Part shown: one piece after another, positions 1-6,128 of the stretch
Position numbering within the stretch: position 1 is the stretch's first letter
Layout of the letters: each line of letters begins with the position of its first letter
Assembly (NCBI GenBank): GCA_030632625.1
Contig: DAOVUK010000090.1
Location: 1 to 9,044, forward strand
DNA from: Gammaproteobacteria bacterium
GTDB taxonomy: Bacteria; Pseudomonadota; Gammaproteobacteria; GRL18
Reading direction: 5' to 3'
DNA: 9,044 nucleotides
Translations under genes and position numbers: made by a program
Notes under the pieces: generated by a model
Seen by the model: only the letters and a program-made list of their open reading frames with translations
The model's database searches: none
What the model was told of the DNA's origin: nothing

Positions 1-1704
1 CCTTATCAAAATGAGCTTGATATTGAATTGTCAGCTCAATGGCAATCCGGACCATTTGCTTTAACAACAAGCCAGCTTAAATATGATAAAAATCTGCTTG
101 TTGAAATTTTAGCCAAAGGACAGAATATTCATAATTTGATGGAATATTCTCACTCTGCCCTGCTGCGCATCCATTCAGTCCTAAATAAAAACAATGAGAA
201 CATTCTCAGTCAGGACTGTTCAGGGCAATCTAAGTCAGGGGCAGCTCATTCTGAAAGTTACTTCATAGACCTGGATGGTGAACAGGAAGCCTATATTAAT
301 GATGATTTTCTAACGTATCATACGATTACAGCTAAACAAGACATCCATATAAAGCCCGGGTACAATAATAATGATATAAATAAAATTGAAGGTGAAATCA
401 TTTTACAAGAGCCAGGACAAATTCAGCAAAAAATCATTGCTGCACAAAAAAATATTAACTACACACAGTTTGAAAATTTTTCTTTGTTTCTACGACATCA
501 TCCTGAGACAAATGGTCTGCAGTATGGCGTTACAGGTAAAACCAATCACTTTATAACAATCAGGGCATATAATTCTTCAGGTGCTGTTATTGAGACTCTT
601 TCACTAAAGAAAAAGTCACTCATTGGCAAAAATATCAGACTATATCAACAGGAATTTTCTCAACCAATTAAGCGGGTAAAAGTATTTTACACAAAAGAAA
701 ACAAAGTAATAAGTTATCCTTTTGTATTCAAACCGGAAATAATACCGGGAACACCCTCTTTATCCGCCTCTAATGAAAATTATGCTGCAAAACAGGATAA
801 TCAACCCATATCTTTTAATGGTGATAATCTGGATCTAAAACCACTTAAACAGGAAGTCCAACTTGATAACCCCGCATGGCTGGGTCAAAAATGGGCAGGA
901 GACAATATATTTCGGAATCCTGACTCCCCTTTTTATGTCAGCTTATTTATTCATGAAACTAGTGAAGAGTCTTCAGCTAATAAAGAGTCGTCAACTAATA
1001 AAGAGTCTTCAACTAATAAAGAGTCTTCAACTAGCAAAGAGTCTTCAGCTAATAAAGAGCCTTCAGCTAACAAAAAGCTATCAAAAGATGAGAAAAAACT
1101 TGATGCTGTCTTAAATATTAAATCGAGTATATCCCCTTTCATTAGTCAAAATATAACCGCAGTTAAACTGACAATTTCTCAAGATAAAGAGATATTATTA
1201 GATAATTTTATTTCATTCAATACCAATGAGTTTATCGCAGCTGAGGGTGAAGCTGATATTAGCAAAAACGGAAAAATCAAACTACCTGAAGTGATCCCGT
1301 ACCTGAATTCAAATTCAGCATTTGAGATCAGTAAAGAATTGCTCTCTAAAGGCAATAGTACACGTCTTCAAGGACTGATTACTTTAAGTCTTCCGGCAAC
1401 ATTTAAAACACACTCAAATAAATATTCTGCACCGGGACAGATGATCCGTTTAGACGATATATCGATAAAAGTAATACTATTGAGCAAAAATCAAATTCAG
1501 TTTGAAATAAATGGAGAAATAAAAAATCTAGTTCAGTTAAATCTTTATAATATAAAAAATAATTTAATCTCAGAGCCATTGGAATTCAAACATCTTAACA
1601 ACAATAAAGCCCGGTTGACTTTACTTTATAGTGATCAGATAGACAGAATTAAAGTGATCCTGTCTCAGGACTCAACAATAAAAAAATATCCTTTTTCATT
1701 TTAA
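1..1704 (+). CDS. Large protein of unknown function, 5' end outside window, with duplicated domain
   Basis: The frame is open from the first base and ends with TAA at 1702-1704. The first possible start inside it is a TTG at 28 with no ribosome binding site and no signal peptide after it, so I read it as the 3' part of a longer gene (567 codons visible). Numbering from that TTG, residues about 119-235 and 445-558 align with each other. Both begin with a K/R-[IL]-[EQ]-G-x-I-x-L stretch, carry a [LI]-Q-[YF]-x-[VI]-x-G strand, then [AL]-Y-N, and end in [RK]-[VI]-K-V ... YP-F-x-F. The alternating hydrophobic pattern suggests beta-sandwich domains. Between them lies a Ser/Thr/Asn/Lys linker made of six-residue repeats. 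No membrane helix is visible. I do not recognise the family; an extracytoplasmic or surface role is only inferred from the repeated beta domains and hydrophilic linker. It converges on the NifX-like gene. Confidence 0.8.
   Translation, partial: PYQNELDIELSAQWQSGPFALTTSQLKYDKNLLVEILAKGQNIHNLMEYSHSALLRIHSVLNKNNENILSQDCSGQSKSGAAHSESYFIDLDGEQEAYINDDFLTYHTITAKQDIHIKPGYNNNDINKIEGEIILQEPGQIQQKIIAAQKNINYTQFENFSLFLRHHPETNGLQYGVTGKTNHFITIRAYNSSGAVIETLSLKKKSLIGKNIRLYQQEFSQPIKRVKVFYTKENKVISYPFVFKPEIIPGTPSLSASNENYAAKQDNQPISFNGDNLDLKPLKQEVQLDNPAWLGQKWAGDNIFRNPDSPFYVSLFIHETSEESSANKESSTNKESSTNKESSTSKESSANKEPSANKKLSKDEKKLDAVLNIKSSISPFISQNITAVKLTISQDKEILLDNFISFNTNEFIAAEGEADISKNGKIKLPEVIPYLNSNSAFEISKELLSKGNSTRLQGLITLSLPATFKTHSNKYSAPGQMIRLDDISIKVILLSKNQIQFEINGEIKNLVQLNLYNIKNNLISEPLEFKHLNNNKARLTLLYSDQIDRIKVILSQDSTIKKYPFSF
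967..1074 (+). repeat. 18-bp in-frame tandem repeat, six copies
   Basis: Six consecutive 18-bp units start at 967, 985, 1003, 1021, 1039 and 1057. Each encodes a variant of E-S-S-[AT]-[NS]-K; the last has Pro in place of the first Ser. Copies differ by a few point changes, mostly A/T at the fourth residue. The array continues into a degraded Lys/Ser-rich tail to about 1100. It makes a flexible, charged linker between the two related domains of the surrounding protein. Because the unit length is a multiple of three, copy-number change would keep the frame. Confidence 0.93.
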
Positions 1705-1793
1705 ACAATAAACAAGCAGGATTTAGGCATATTGCTACAGCTTAGCGGCAAAATAACAAGGCCCCGTATAGTCTACAGCTAAGTAATTTAGCT

Positions 1794-2135
1794 TCAGTGG
1801 GTGTGTGGCACTGCTGCTGGCAAAGGCTGACCTGAAGCGTATTGAGTGGCTGCAAATAAAGGATTAGTTTCACTGGTGGTAATAACCTCCACTCCTCTTG
1901 CCTGCATTTTTCGTATAAAGCCGGCACCACAGCCTGCAGTAATTAATACATCCACTTCTTCAATAGGATGCTTCACTCCCCTGAATTCGTGCATGGACAT
2001 TTCTTTGGGTAAATCAAGCCGCTCAGATTCACCCCATTCACCCTGTTCATTTTTTGCATAAATAAGAAAACGTCGGGTTTTACCAGCATGCCCTGTAATG
2101 GTTCTAAAATTTTGACTGGTTACAGCAATTTTCAT
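1794..2135 (-). CDS. NifX/NifB C-terminal-like iron-molybdenum cofactor-binding family protein
   Basis: The 113-residue protein fits the dinitrogenase iron-molybdenum cofactor family (Nitro_FeMo-Co fold), whose members bind Fe-S or FeMo-co precursor clusters, or are stand-alone proteins of unknown role. Visible support: an N-terminal MKIAVTSQNF strand, then TITGHAGKTRRFLIY (residues 12-26) matching the family's T-G-H-A-G-(x)2-R-R-F stretch, and DVLITAGCGAGF (62-73) followed by a helix and the strand GVEVITT. Cys69 and His16 are candidate ligands, and the tail ends in His-Thr-His. The start ATG (2133-2135) has an upstream AGAGGT. It is the last gene of the minus-strand block, 55 bp after the TDT channel gene. 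No nitrogenase gene is in view, so a nitrogen-fixation role is not supported; it is more likely one of the many stand-alone members. Confidence 0.85.
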   Translation of the reverse strand: MKIAVTSQNFRTITGHAGKTRRFLIYAKNEQGEWGESERLDLPKEMSMHEFRGVKHPIEEVDVLITAGCGAGFIRKMQARGVEVITTSETNPLFAATQYASGQPLPAAVPHTH

Positions 2136-2190
2136 AAATTACCTCTTACTATTTCAAATATGTTCTATTGTTGGTAGTACAATTCCAGCT

Positions 2191-3150
2191 TTATTCTTCT
2201 ACACAAATCTGTTTATCAAATATAGCATTAAATGTTTTAATGATCAGCATACTGATAAAGGCAGTCAGAATAGCCAGCAGAATAACTGCAAAAATGGAAT
2301 ACAAAGAATTTTGTGTAATTTCATACATCCGGAAAGTCGCAATACTGACAGCTGCTAATGGAAAAGAATATGCCCACCAGGATAGAAAAAACTGCAGTTT
2401 AGAAAACTTACTAAATTGAGTAAAGACCAGTAAAGTAAAAAATACCGCTGAAAAATACAGCACTCTGGCAAAATTATCCAGATCGCCATTTAACTGTATA
2501 TAGGAAAGAAAGCCGACTGCCGGAGGAGCAATAAGAATAAAAAACGTTGGCACCAGCTTGCCCGGTAGTGCCGGATGAAAAATAACCCGATAATAAATAA
2601 TGGTCAGCAACACGGGCCAGAAAACAATACCGATACTGAAAAAGAACCAGGAAACATCAGTATAACCTAATGGAACGCCGGCAATGGGCACCAGAATATT
2701 TCCCACAATCGGAATAAACCAGGCTGGATTCATGTGATTGATATCAAAATAATCATGGTTAATCCAGGCATTCATGACATAGAGTGTAAAACCAAGATGC
2801 AAACTAGTGCCAAGAATCCAGAGCACATTGGCAAAGTCTGCATAATTATGCAGCATACAAATAGATAACAATAACAGACTAATAGAAATTGTAGGGAAAA
2901 AACTTATTTTAATCGGGTGATGTAATTCCTTAATCACTGCTTTTTTATCTTGTAAAAATTTGAGTGAATAAATAACCGTTAATGATAGAAAAAGCAGTAG
3001 TGTTATAATAGAAAGAGCCAGAGACACCCTGGGGTCGAGATCATAAATAGACTCTGCTTTAGCGATGGCGATACTAAAACCGGCCATCCCCATAACCGTT
3101 GAAAAAAAAGACACTGGAAAATGTGTCAGCCTTGATTGAATCTGTGCCAT
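2191..3150 (-). CDS. TDT family (TehA/SLAC1-type) membrane channel or exporter
   Basis: The 319-residue protein has about ten hydrophobic segments and fits the tellurite-resistance/dicarboxylate transporter family (TehA, plant SLAC1 anion channel, yeast sulfite exporter Ssu1, malate transporter Mae1). Signature stretches: FPVSFFSTVMGMAGFSIA (11-28, first helix), NPAWFIPIVGNILVPIAG (141-158), HPALPGKLVPTFFILIAPP (192-210) and WWAYSFPLAAVSIATF (258-273). Phe263 lies where the gate phenylalanine of bacterial TehA (Phe262) would be expected, which an alignment should test. Length is typical. The start ATG at 3148-3150 has CAGGAG 7 bases upstream. It lies 86 bp downstream of the kinase gene on the same strand and 55 bp before the NifX-like gene. 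Substrate is unknown: a small anion such as sulfite, nitrate, chloride or a dicarboxylate is possible. Family assignment is firm, substrate is not. Confidence 0.9.
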   Translation of the reverse strand: MAQIQSRLTHFPVSFFSTVMGMAGFSIAIAKAESIYDLDPRVSLALSIITLLLFLSLTVIYSLKFLQDKKAVIKELHHPIKISFFPTISISLLLLSICMLHNYADFANVLWILGTSLHLGFTLYVMNAWINHDYFDINHMNPAWFIPIVGNILVPIAGVPLGYTDVSWFFFSIGIVFWPVLLTIIYYRVIFHPALPGKLVPTFFILIAPPAVGFLSYIQLNGDLDNFARVLYFSAVFFTLLVFTQFSKFSKLQFFLSWWAYSFPLAAVSIATFRMYEITQNSLYSIFAVILLAILTAFISMLIIKTFNAIFDKQICVEE

Positions 3151-3180
3151 CGAACTACTCCTGAATATTCTTAAATTAAC

Positions 3181-3203
3181 ATTGAGTTCAGGATAAACTC
3201 AAT
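3181..3203 (-). promoter_or_regulatory. Perfect 8-bp inverted repeat between kinase and TDT channel genes
   Basis: ATTGAGTT (3181-3188) and AACTCAAT (3196-3203) form a perfect 8-bp stem around a 7-base loop. On the minus strand it lies 33 bases after the kinase stop (3237-3239) and 30 bases before the channel start. The stem has few G-C pairs and no clear run of U follows, so a strong intrinsic terminator is unlikely. A weak attenuator, an RNA stability element or a protein-binding dyad are alternatives. Confidence 0.45.
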
Positions 3204-3236
3204 AGGGATTGTTGTAAGTGACTTTATCACATGTTG

Positions 3237-4610
3237 CTAATATTGATACGATTGATCCTGCTTAATGGTTAAACAAAAAGTGCATCCCTTCTTTTCATGT
3301 GAGTTCTCATTTGAGTTAAGCTGGATAGTCCATCCATAAATTTCGCACAACTGACTGACAATTGCCAGACCCAGGCCACTACCGCCAGTACTTATATTGC
3401 GAGATGCTTCCAGCCGGAAAAAAGGTTGAAATATTTTACTTTGAGATTCTTTGGGTATACCCGGCCCCTGATCAGAAATACAAATTTTTATTTGTTCAGA
3501 AGTTGATTCAAGATGAACTTTGATGGGACTATTTTCACCATAGTTGATAGCATTTTGCAGCAAGTTCTGAAATATGCGTTGAAAGGCAGTCTGTGATATC
3601 AACGCATTACAACTTTTTGCCGGACGCCATTGAATTAACTCATATTCTTGTTTGAATTTCTGAACTTCAAGAGAAATCAATTCGTTTAAATCCACTTTTT
3701 TTAGTTTATCGAGTGCTTTTTCACGACTGATCGCCAATTCCAGTGTCTGACCAATCAAATGATTCATTTCATCCAAATCATAGCGTATGCCCTGGAGCAG
3801 TTCTTCATTATTATTATTCTCCATTAATTCCAGTGCAAGATGAATTCTTGAAATGGGGGTGCGCAGATCATGTGATATCCCGGCCAGCAGTGTATTGCGA
3901 TTATCTAATAATTGCTGAACTCGATGGTTCATCTGATTAAAACTTCTGGCCAGTAAAGTCAGCTCCTTTGCACCAGTTTCTTTTAAAGGAGGGATCTTTG
4001 TACCGCGTCCCATCTGCAGGGTCGCCCGGGACAGGTTTTCTAATGGTTTGGTCAAACGTCGAACCAGTAAACTACTGGTCAAAAAAATAAGCACCGCAGC
4101 CCCCAGCAATAGAATAAAAATGACCTTAGGCGGGTTAAGGCCAATATGCTGATAAGGATAGCCAACACGAATAATATGATTTGATATTGCAATATCAAAC
4201 CAGATGAACAGTCCGTTTATGTCTTCTGCCGATTCTTCTGCAGAGAGTTCAATGGCTTGCTCCAGCCGCTCTTCAAGTGCCTGTTTCAAAAAATGTAAAA
4301 ATGGTTGACTAAAATCTGCCGGTTGCAGCTTTTTTTCCCCCTCAGTTGTTAAAATGTGATGATAATCTTTTATTAAAATGTGATGATAATTTTTTAATTC
4401 AAGTTCAAATCTGGGGCGAACTTCCGGTGATAATTCTACCCAGGTTTGAGCCGATAAAACCATTAATGCCGCCATATCACCGGCAGCCTGCCGGGCAATA
4501 GGCTGCATCAGATTCTGAAACACAATAACAGCAGCAAAAGCCAGAAAAATGAACAGGGAAATAAATATAGTAAAACTGGTTCGGACATATAATGAACGGG
4601 GTTCGCGCAT
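3237..4610 (-). CDS. EnvZ-like membrane sensor histidine kinase
   Basis: The 457-residue protein (EnvZ is about 450) is the sensor of a two-component system. Order: transmembrane helix 1 (about 12-33), periplasmic sensor region (about 34-161), transmembrane helix 2 (about 162-183), HAMP linker (about 184-236), dimerisation/phosphoacceptor domain with the H-box GISHDLRTPISRIHLALEL (244-262, phospho-acceptor His247), then the ATP-binding domain with N-box NLLQNAINYGE (349-359), G1 DQGPGIP (380-386) and G2 GGSGLGL (409-415). All catalytic motifs look intact. The H-box HDLRTP is of the EnvZ type. The sensor region contains two copies of an eight-residue block with YHHIL, made by a 24-bp DNA duplication. 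The start ATG (4608-4610) lies 2 bp after the regulator stop with AGGA upstream, so the two are surely co-transcribed. The signal sensed cannot be read from sequence. Confidence 0.95.
   Translation of the reverse strand: MREPRSLYVRTSFTIFISLFIFLAFAAVIVFQNLMQPIARQAAGDMAALMVLSAQTWVELSPEVRPRFELELKNYHHILIKDYHHILTTEGEKKLQPADFSQPFLHFLKQALEERLEQAIELSAEESAEDINGLFIWFDIAISNHIIRVGYPYQHIGLNPPKVIFILLLGAAVLIFLTSSLLVRRLTKPLENLSRATLQMGRGTKIPPLKETGAKELTLLARSFNQMNHRVQQLLDNRNTLLAGISHDLRTPISRIHLALELMENNNNEELLQGIRYDLDEMNHLIGQTLELAISREKALDKLKKVDLNELISLEVQKFKQEYELIQWRPAKSCNALISQTAFQRIFQNLLQNAINYGENSPIKVHLESTSEQIKICISDQGPGIPKESQSKIFQPFFRLEASRNISTGGSGLGLAIVSQLCEIYGWTIQLNSNENSHEKKGCTFCLTIKQDQSYQY
4349..4396 (-). repeat. 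24-bp tandem duplication in kinase sensor region
   Basis: Two adjacent 24-bp copies (4349-4372 and 4373-4396), on the plus strand each beginning TTAAAATGTGATGATAAT, differ by one base in the last six positions. In the kinase they encode consecutive eight-residue blocks, each with Tyr-His-His-Ile-Leu (His-His at residues 76-77 and 84-85). The near-identity of the DNA points to a recent duplication, and the length keeps the frame. Confidence 0.92.
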
Positions 4611-4612
4611 CG

Positions 4613-5332
4613 TTAAAAGTCCTGAGGATCAGTAATAAACATATAACCAATGCCCCTGATGGTACGAATATAGCTATTATTACCCAGTTTTTTTCTCAGG
4701 CGGGTTACCCGGACATCAATGCTCCGATCAAAAGGAGAGCGTTCATATCCCTTAAGATGATCAATTAACTGATCTCTGCTTAAAACCTGGTTGGATTGCT
4801 TCAAAAAGGCTTCAAGCAGGTCATACTCACCACCAGTGAGTTCAATAGCTTGATTATTTTCCAGTAAAACATGGTTAGATAAATTTAATTGAAAGGATCC
4901 AAATGAAAAAATCTCAGAACCTCCCGGCTCCGAATGTTCTGAGTTGTCTGCGGGAAGCGCAGCCGGCCGCCTTAAAACAGCACGAATTCTTGCCAGTAAT
5001 TCTCTGGGATTAAATGGTTTGGCCAGATAATCATCCGCACCGACCTCCAGGCCGATTATTTTTTCAATATCTTCTCCACGAGCGGATAACATAATGATGG
5101 GGATAGTGGAATCACTTTTCAGTCGTCTGGCAATACTAAGACCATCTTCTCCCGGTAACATAATATCCAGAATAATTAAATCAAAGGTGTTTTTAGACAA
5201 AGCAGCATCCATTTGAATACCATCATAAACGACCTCAGCATTCAATTGCTGTTCACCGAGATAGCGTACCAGCAATTCACCCAGCTTTGGATCATCATCG
5301 ACAATTAAAATATTCATTAGTTCAGGTTTCAT
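4613..5332 (-). CDS. OmpR-like response regulator
   Basis: The 239-residue protein is a transcription regulator with an N-terminal receiver domain (about 6-122) and a C-terminal winged-helix DNA-binding domain (about 140-234). Receiver residues are intact: acidic pair Asp12/Asp13, phospho-acceptor Asp56 in LDIMLPGEDGLS, Ser83 switch residue and Lys105 in KPFNPRELLARIRAVLRR, a stretch shared with OmpR. The effector half shows LTGGEYDLLEAFL, LSRDQL, the recognition-helix region RSIDVRVTRLRKKLG (203-217) and the wing TIRGIGYMF. It is phosphorylated by the kinase encoded 2 bp downstream. Start choice: ATG at 5330-5332 lacks a ribosome binding site, and a second in-frame ATG (5315-5317, Met6) directly precedes the NILIVDDD strand. 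An extended -10 box ends 7 bases before the first ATG, so translation may be leaderless or begin at Met6. Close to OmpR in motifs, but orthology is not proven. Confidence 0.95.
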   Translation of the reverse strand: MKPELMNILIVDDDPKLGELLVRYLGEQQLNAEVVYDGIQMDAALSKNTFDLIILDIMLPGEDGLSIARRLKSDSTIPIIMLSARGEDIEKIIGLEVGADDYLAKPFNPRELLARIRAVLRRPAALPADNSEHSEPGGSEIFSFGSFQLNLSNHVLLENNQAIELTGGEYDLLEAFLKQSNQVLSRDQLIDHLKGYERSPFDRSIDVRVTRLRKKLGNNSYIRTIRGIGYMFITDPQDF

Positions 5333-5338
5333 GAATCT

Positions 5339-5347
5339 ATTATAGCA
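5339..5347 (-). promoter_or_regulatory. Extended -10 promoter (TGCTATAAT) for the two-component operon
   Basis: On the minus strand the bases read TGCTATAAT, a perfect TATAAT preceded by the TGn extension. The -35 position 17 bp upstream (TAAATC) is poor, as is usual for extended -10 promoters. The expected start of transcription, 7 bases past the box, falls on the A of the regulator's first ATG at 5332. Confidence 0.6.
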
Positions 5348-5371
5348 TTAACAATGAGTCAGATTTATCCG

Positions 5372-5388
5372 TGAAACATTTTGAAACA
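5372..5388 (+). promoter_or_regulatory. TGAAACA direct repeat, candidate response-regulator binding site
   Basis: TGAAACA occurs at 5372-5378 and again at 5382-5388, a 10-bp step, in the divergent region between the regulator gene and the repeat-protein gene. Related TGAAATA (5403-5409) and TGAACTT (5424-5430) follow at two further 21-bp steps. OmpR-family regulators bind as dimers to direct repeats spaced about one helical turn apart, so this is a natural candidate for autoregulation and control of the pump operon. Binding itself is inference. Confidence 0.5.
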
Positions 5389-5429
5389 ATTCAGGGGCAT
5401 AATGAAATATTTAGACAACAAAGTGAACT

Positions 5430-5435
5430 TATAAT
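5430..5435 (+). promoter_or_regulatory. TATAAT -10 box upstream of the repeat-protein gene
   Basis: A perfect TATAAT lies 33 bases before the ATG at 5469. No good -35 sits at 17 bp: the only similar hexamer, TAGACA at 5412-5417, is just 12 bp away. A weak -35 would fit a promoter that needs an activator, such as the regulator bound at the upstream TGAAACA repeats. A second possible promoter uses TTGAAA (5381-5386) with AAATAT (5405-5410). Confidence 0.45.
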
Positions 5436-5468
5436 TATCCTGTCAATTAATTAAAACAGGACTTTATT

Positions 5469-6023
5469 ATGAAAAATACATTATCAGGCTTAATTATTGT
5501 ATCTTCTGTCGCTTTTACAGGTGTTACTTTTGCTGAAGATTTTTCTCGGCCAACAAATGATGAGTTTTTTGGCATGAGAGATCAGGTACGCACGATGGAT
5601 GAGGCCTCAAAAGATGCCTATCGGGCTGAACGTCAAAATCGAATGATGAACATGGATCAAGGTGAAAGGGATTCGCGGTTTAAAGATATGGGTGCCAGTG
5701 GTAAGAGAAATATGGATCAAAAGGGCCAGAGGGGTCGTTCCGGCGGCGGTAAAGGACAGGGACAAGGACAAGGAAGAGGCAAAGGTGGTCAGGGTAATAG
5801 TTCCGGCAGCGGCAATCAATATCGCTATGGTCAGGGTAATGATTCCGGCAGCGGCAATCAATATCGTTATGGTCAGGGTAATGATTCCGGCAGCGGTAAT
5901 CAGTATCGCTATGGTCAGGGCAATGATTCCGGCAGCGGTAGTATGAATCGCTATGGTCAGGGTAACAGTACCGGCAGCGGCAGTATGAATCGCTATGGTC
6001 AGGGTGGTGGTGGCAGAAGATAA
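5469..6023 (+). CDS. Secreted Gly/Ser/Tyr/Arg-rich protein with 14-residue tandem repeats
   Basis: The 184-residue protein begins with a clear Sec signal peptide: Lys at position 2, hydrophobic core 7-19, and a likely cleavage after Ala22 (TFA|ED). Residues 23-80 are a charged, probably helical segment unusually rich in Met (36, 43, 59, 60, 62, 74). Residues 84-106 are a Gly/Gln/Arg/Lys stretch, and 107-176 hold five 14-residue repeats of the type GQGNDSGSGNQYRY, the last two with SMN in place of NQY; it ends GGGGRR. The mature protein should be exported and largely disordered. The ATG at 5469 has AGGA 8 bases upstream (5458-5461). I do not recognise a family. Its place between the two-component system and the pump genes suggests an accessory periplasmic role in the same response, by analogy with small periplasmic modulators such as CpxP or Spy, but no such homology is visible. 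The coding frame is supported by the signal peptide and start signals; the other frames also stay open because of the repeats. Confidence 0.85.
   Translation: MKNTLSGLIIVSSVAFTGVTFAEDFSRPTNDEFFGMRDQVRTMDEASKDAYRAERQNRMMNMDQGERDSRFKDMGASGKRNMDQKGQRGRSGGGKGQGQGQGRGKGGQGNSSGSGNQYRYGQGNDSGSGNQYRYGQGNDSGSGNQYRYGQGNDSGSGSMNRYGQGNSTGSGSMNRYGQGGGGRR
5787..5996 (+). repeat. 42-bp in-frame tandem repeat, five copies
   Basis: Units of 42 bp start at 5787, 5829, 5871, 5913 and 5955, with a partial sixth (GGTCAGGGT) from 5997. Each encodes G-Q-G-N-[DS]-[ST]-G-S-G-x-x-[YN]-R-Y. The first three copies are nearly identical; the last two share an AGTATGAAT variant, so duplication seems to have happened in at least two rounds. 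Copy-number change would keep the frame, so this is a likely length-variable site between strains. Confidence 0.93.
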
Positions 6024-6082
6024 AAATCCTGCTTATTTAAGGTAAAAGTTTAAACCCCTGATGCCTATTTAAATTACTGTAA

Positions 6083-6088
6083 TATAAT
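6083..6088 (+). promoter_or_regulatory. TATAAT -10 box before the adaptor gene
   Basis: A perfect TATAAT lies about 40 bases upstream of the preferred adaptor start at 6129, in the 105-bp gap after the repeat-protein gene. No convincing -35 is seen at 17 bp (GATGCC). It overlaps the in-frame ATG at 6087; if this promoter is used, transcription would start near 6095 and that ATG could not serve as a start. I see no convincing terminator in the gap, so read-through from the upstream gene is also possible. Confidence 0.4.
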
Positions 6089-6116
6089 GCTATGGTGCTT
6101 ATTAAAAAAAACAACT

Positions 6117-6120
6117 GAGG
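6117..6120 (+). promoter_or_regulatory. Ribosome binding site that sets a TTG start for the adaptor
   Basis: GAGG at 6117-6120 (within CTGAGGAT) stands 8 bases before the TTG at 6129. The alternative ATG at 6087 has no such site. This supports the TTG start, giving an N-terminus of MVNKRW followed directly by the membrane helix. Confidence 0.65.
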
Positions 6121-6128
6121 ATTGTGTT

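Noticed and set aside
863..1142. Open frames on both strands across the 18-bp repeats of the unknown protein
   Set aside because: They exist because the repeat unit lacks stops in several frames; no ribosome binding sites, and the products are simple repeats of Leu/Lys or Ser/Leu/Asp.
1777..1793. Inverted repeat AGCTAA/TTAGCT just after the NifX-like gene as a terminator
   Set aside because: Only a 6-bp, AT-rich stem with no U-run after it on either strand; the 89-bp convergent gap has no convincing terminator.
1846..2061. Plus-strand open frame opposite the NifX-like gene
   Set aside because: The opposite strand matches a known family along its whole length and has a good start signal; this frame shows no domain.
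3218..3230. GTGA-N5-TCAC palindrome as a CRP or FNR site
   Set aside because: Arms are 4 bp and the spacer is 5, not the 6 of CRP sites, and the flanks do not match; expected by chance.
5607..5946. Alternative open frames over the 42-bp repeats, both strands
   Set aside because: Same cause: periodic DNA without stops. The chosen frame has a signal peptide, a ribosome binding site and a promoter; the others have none.
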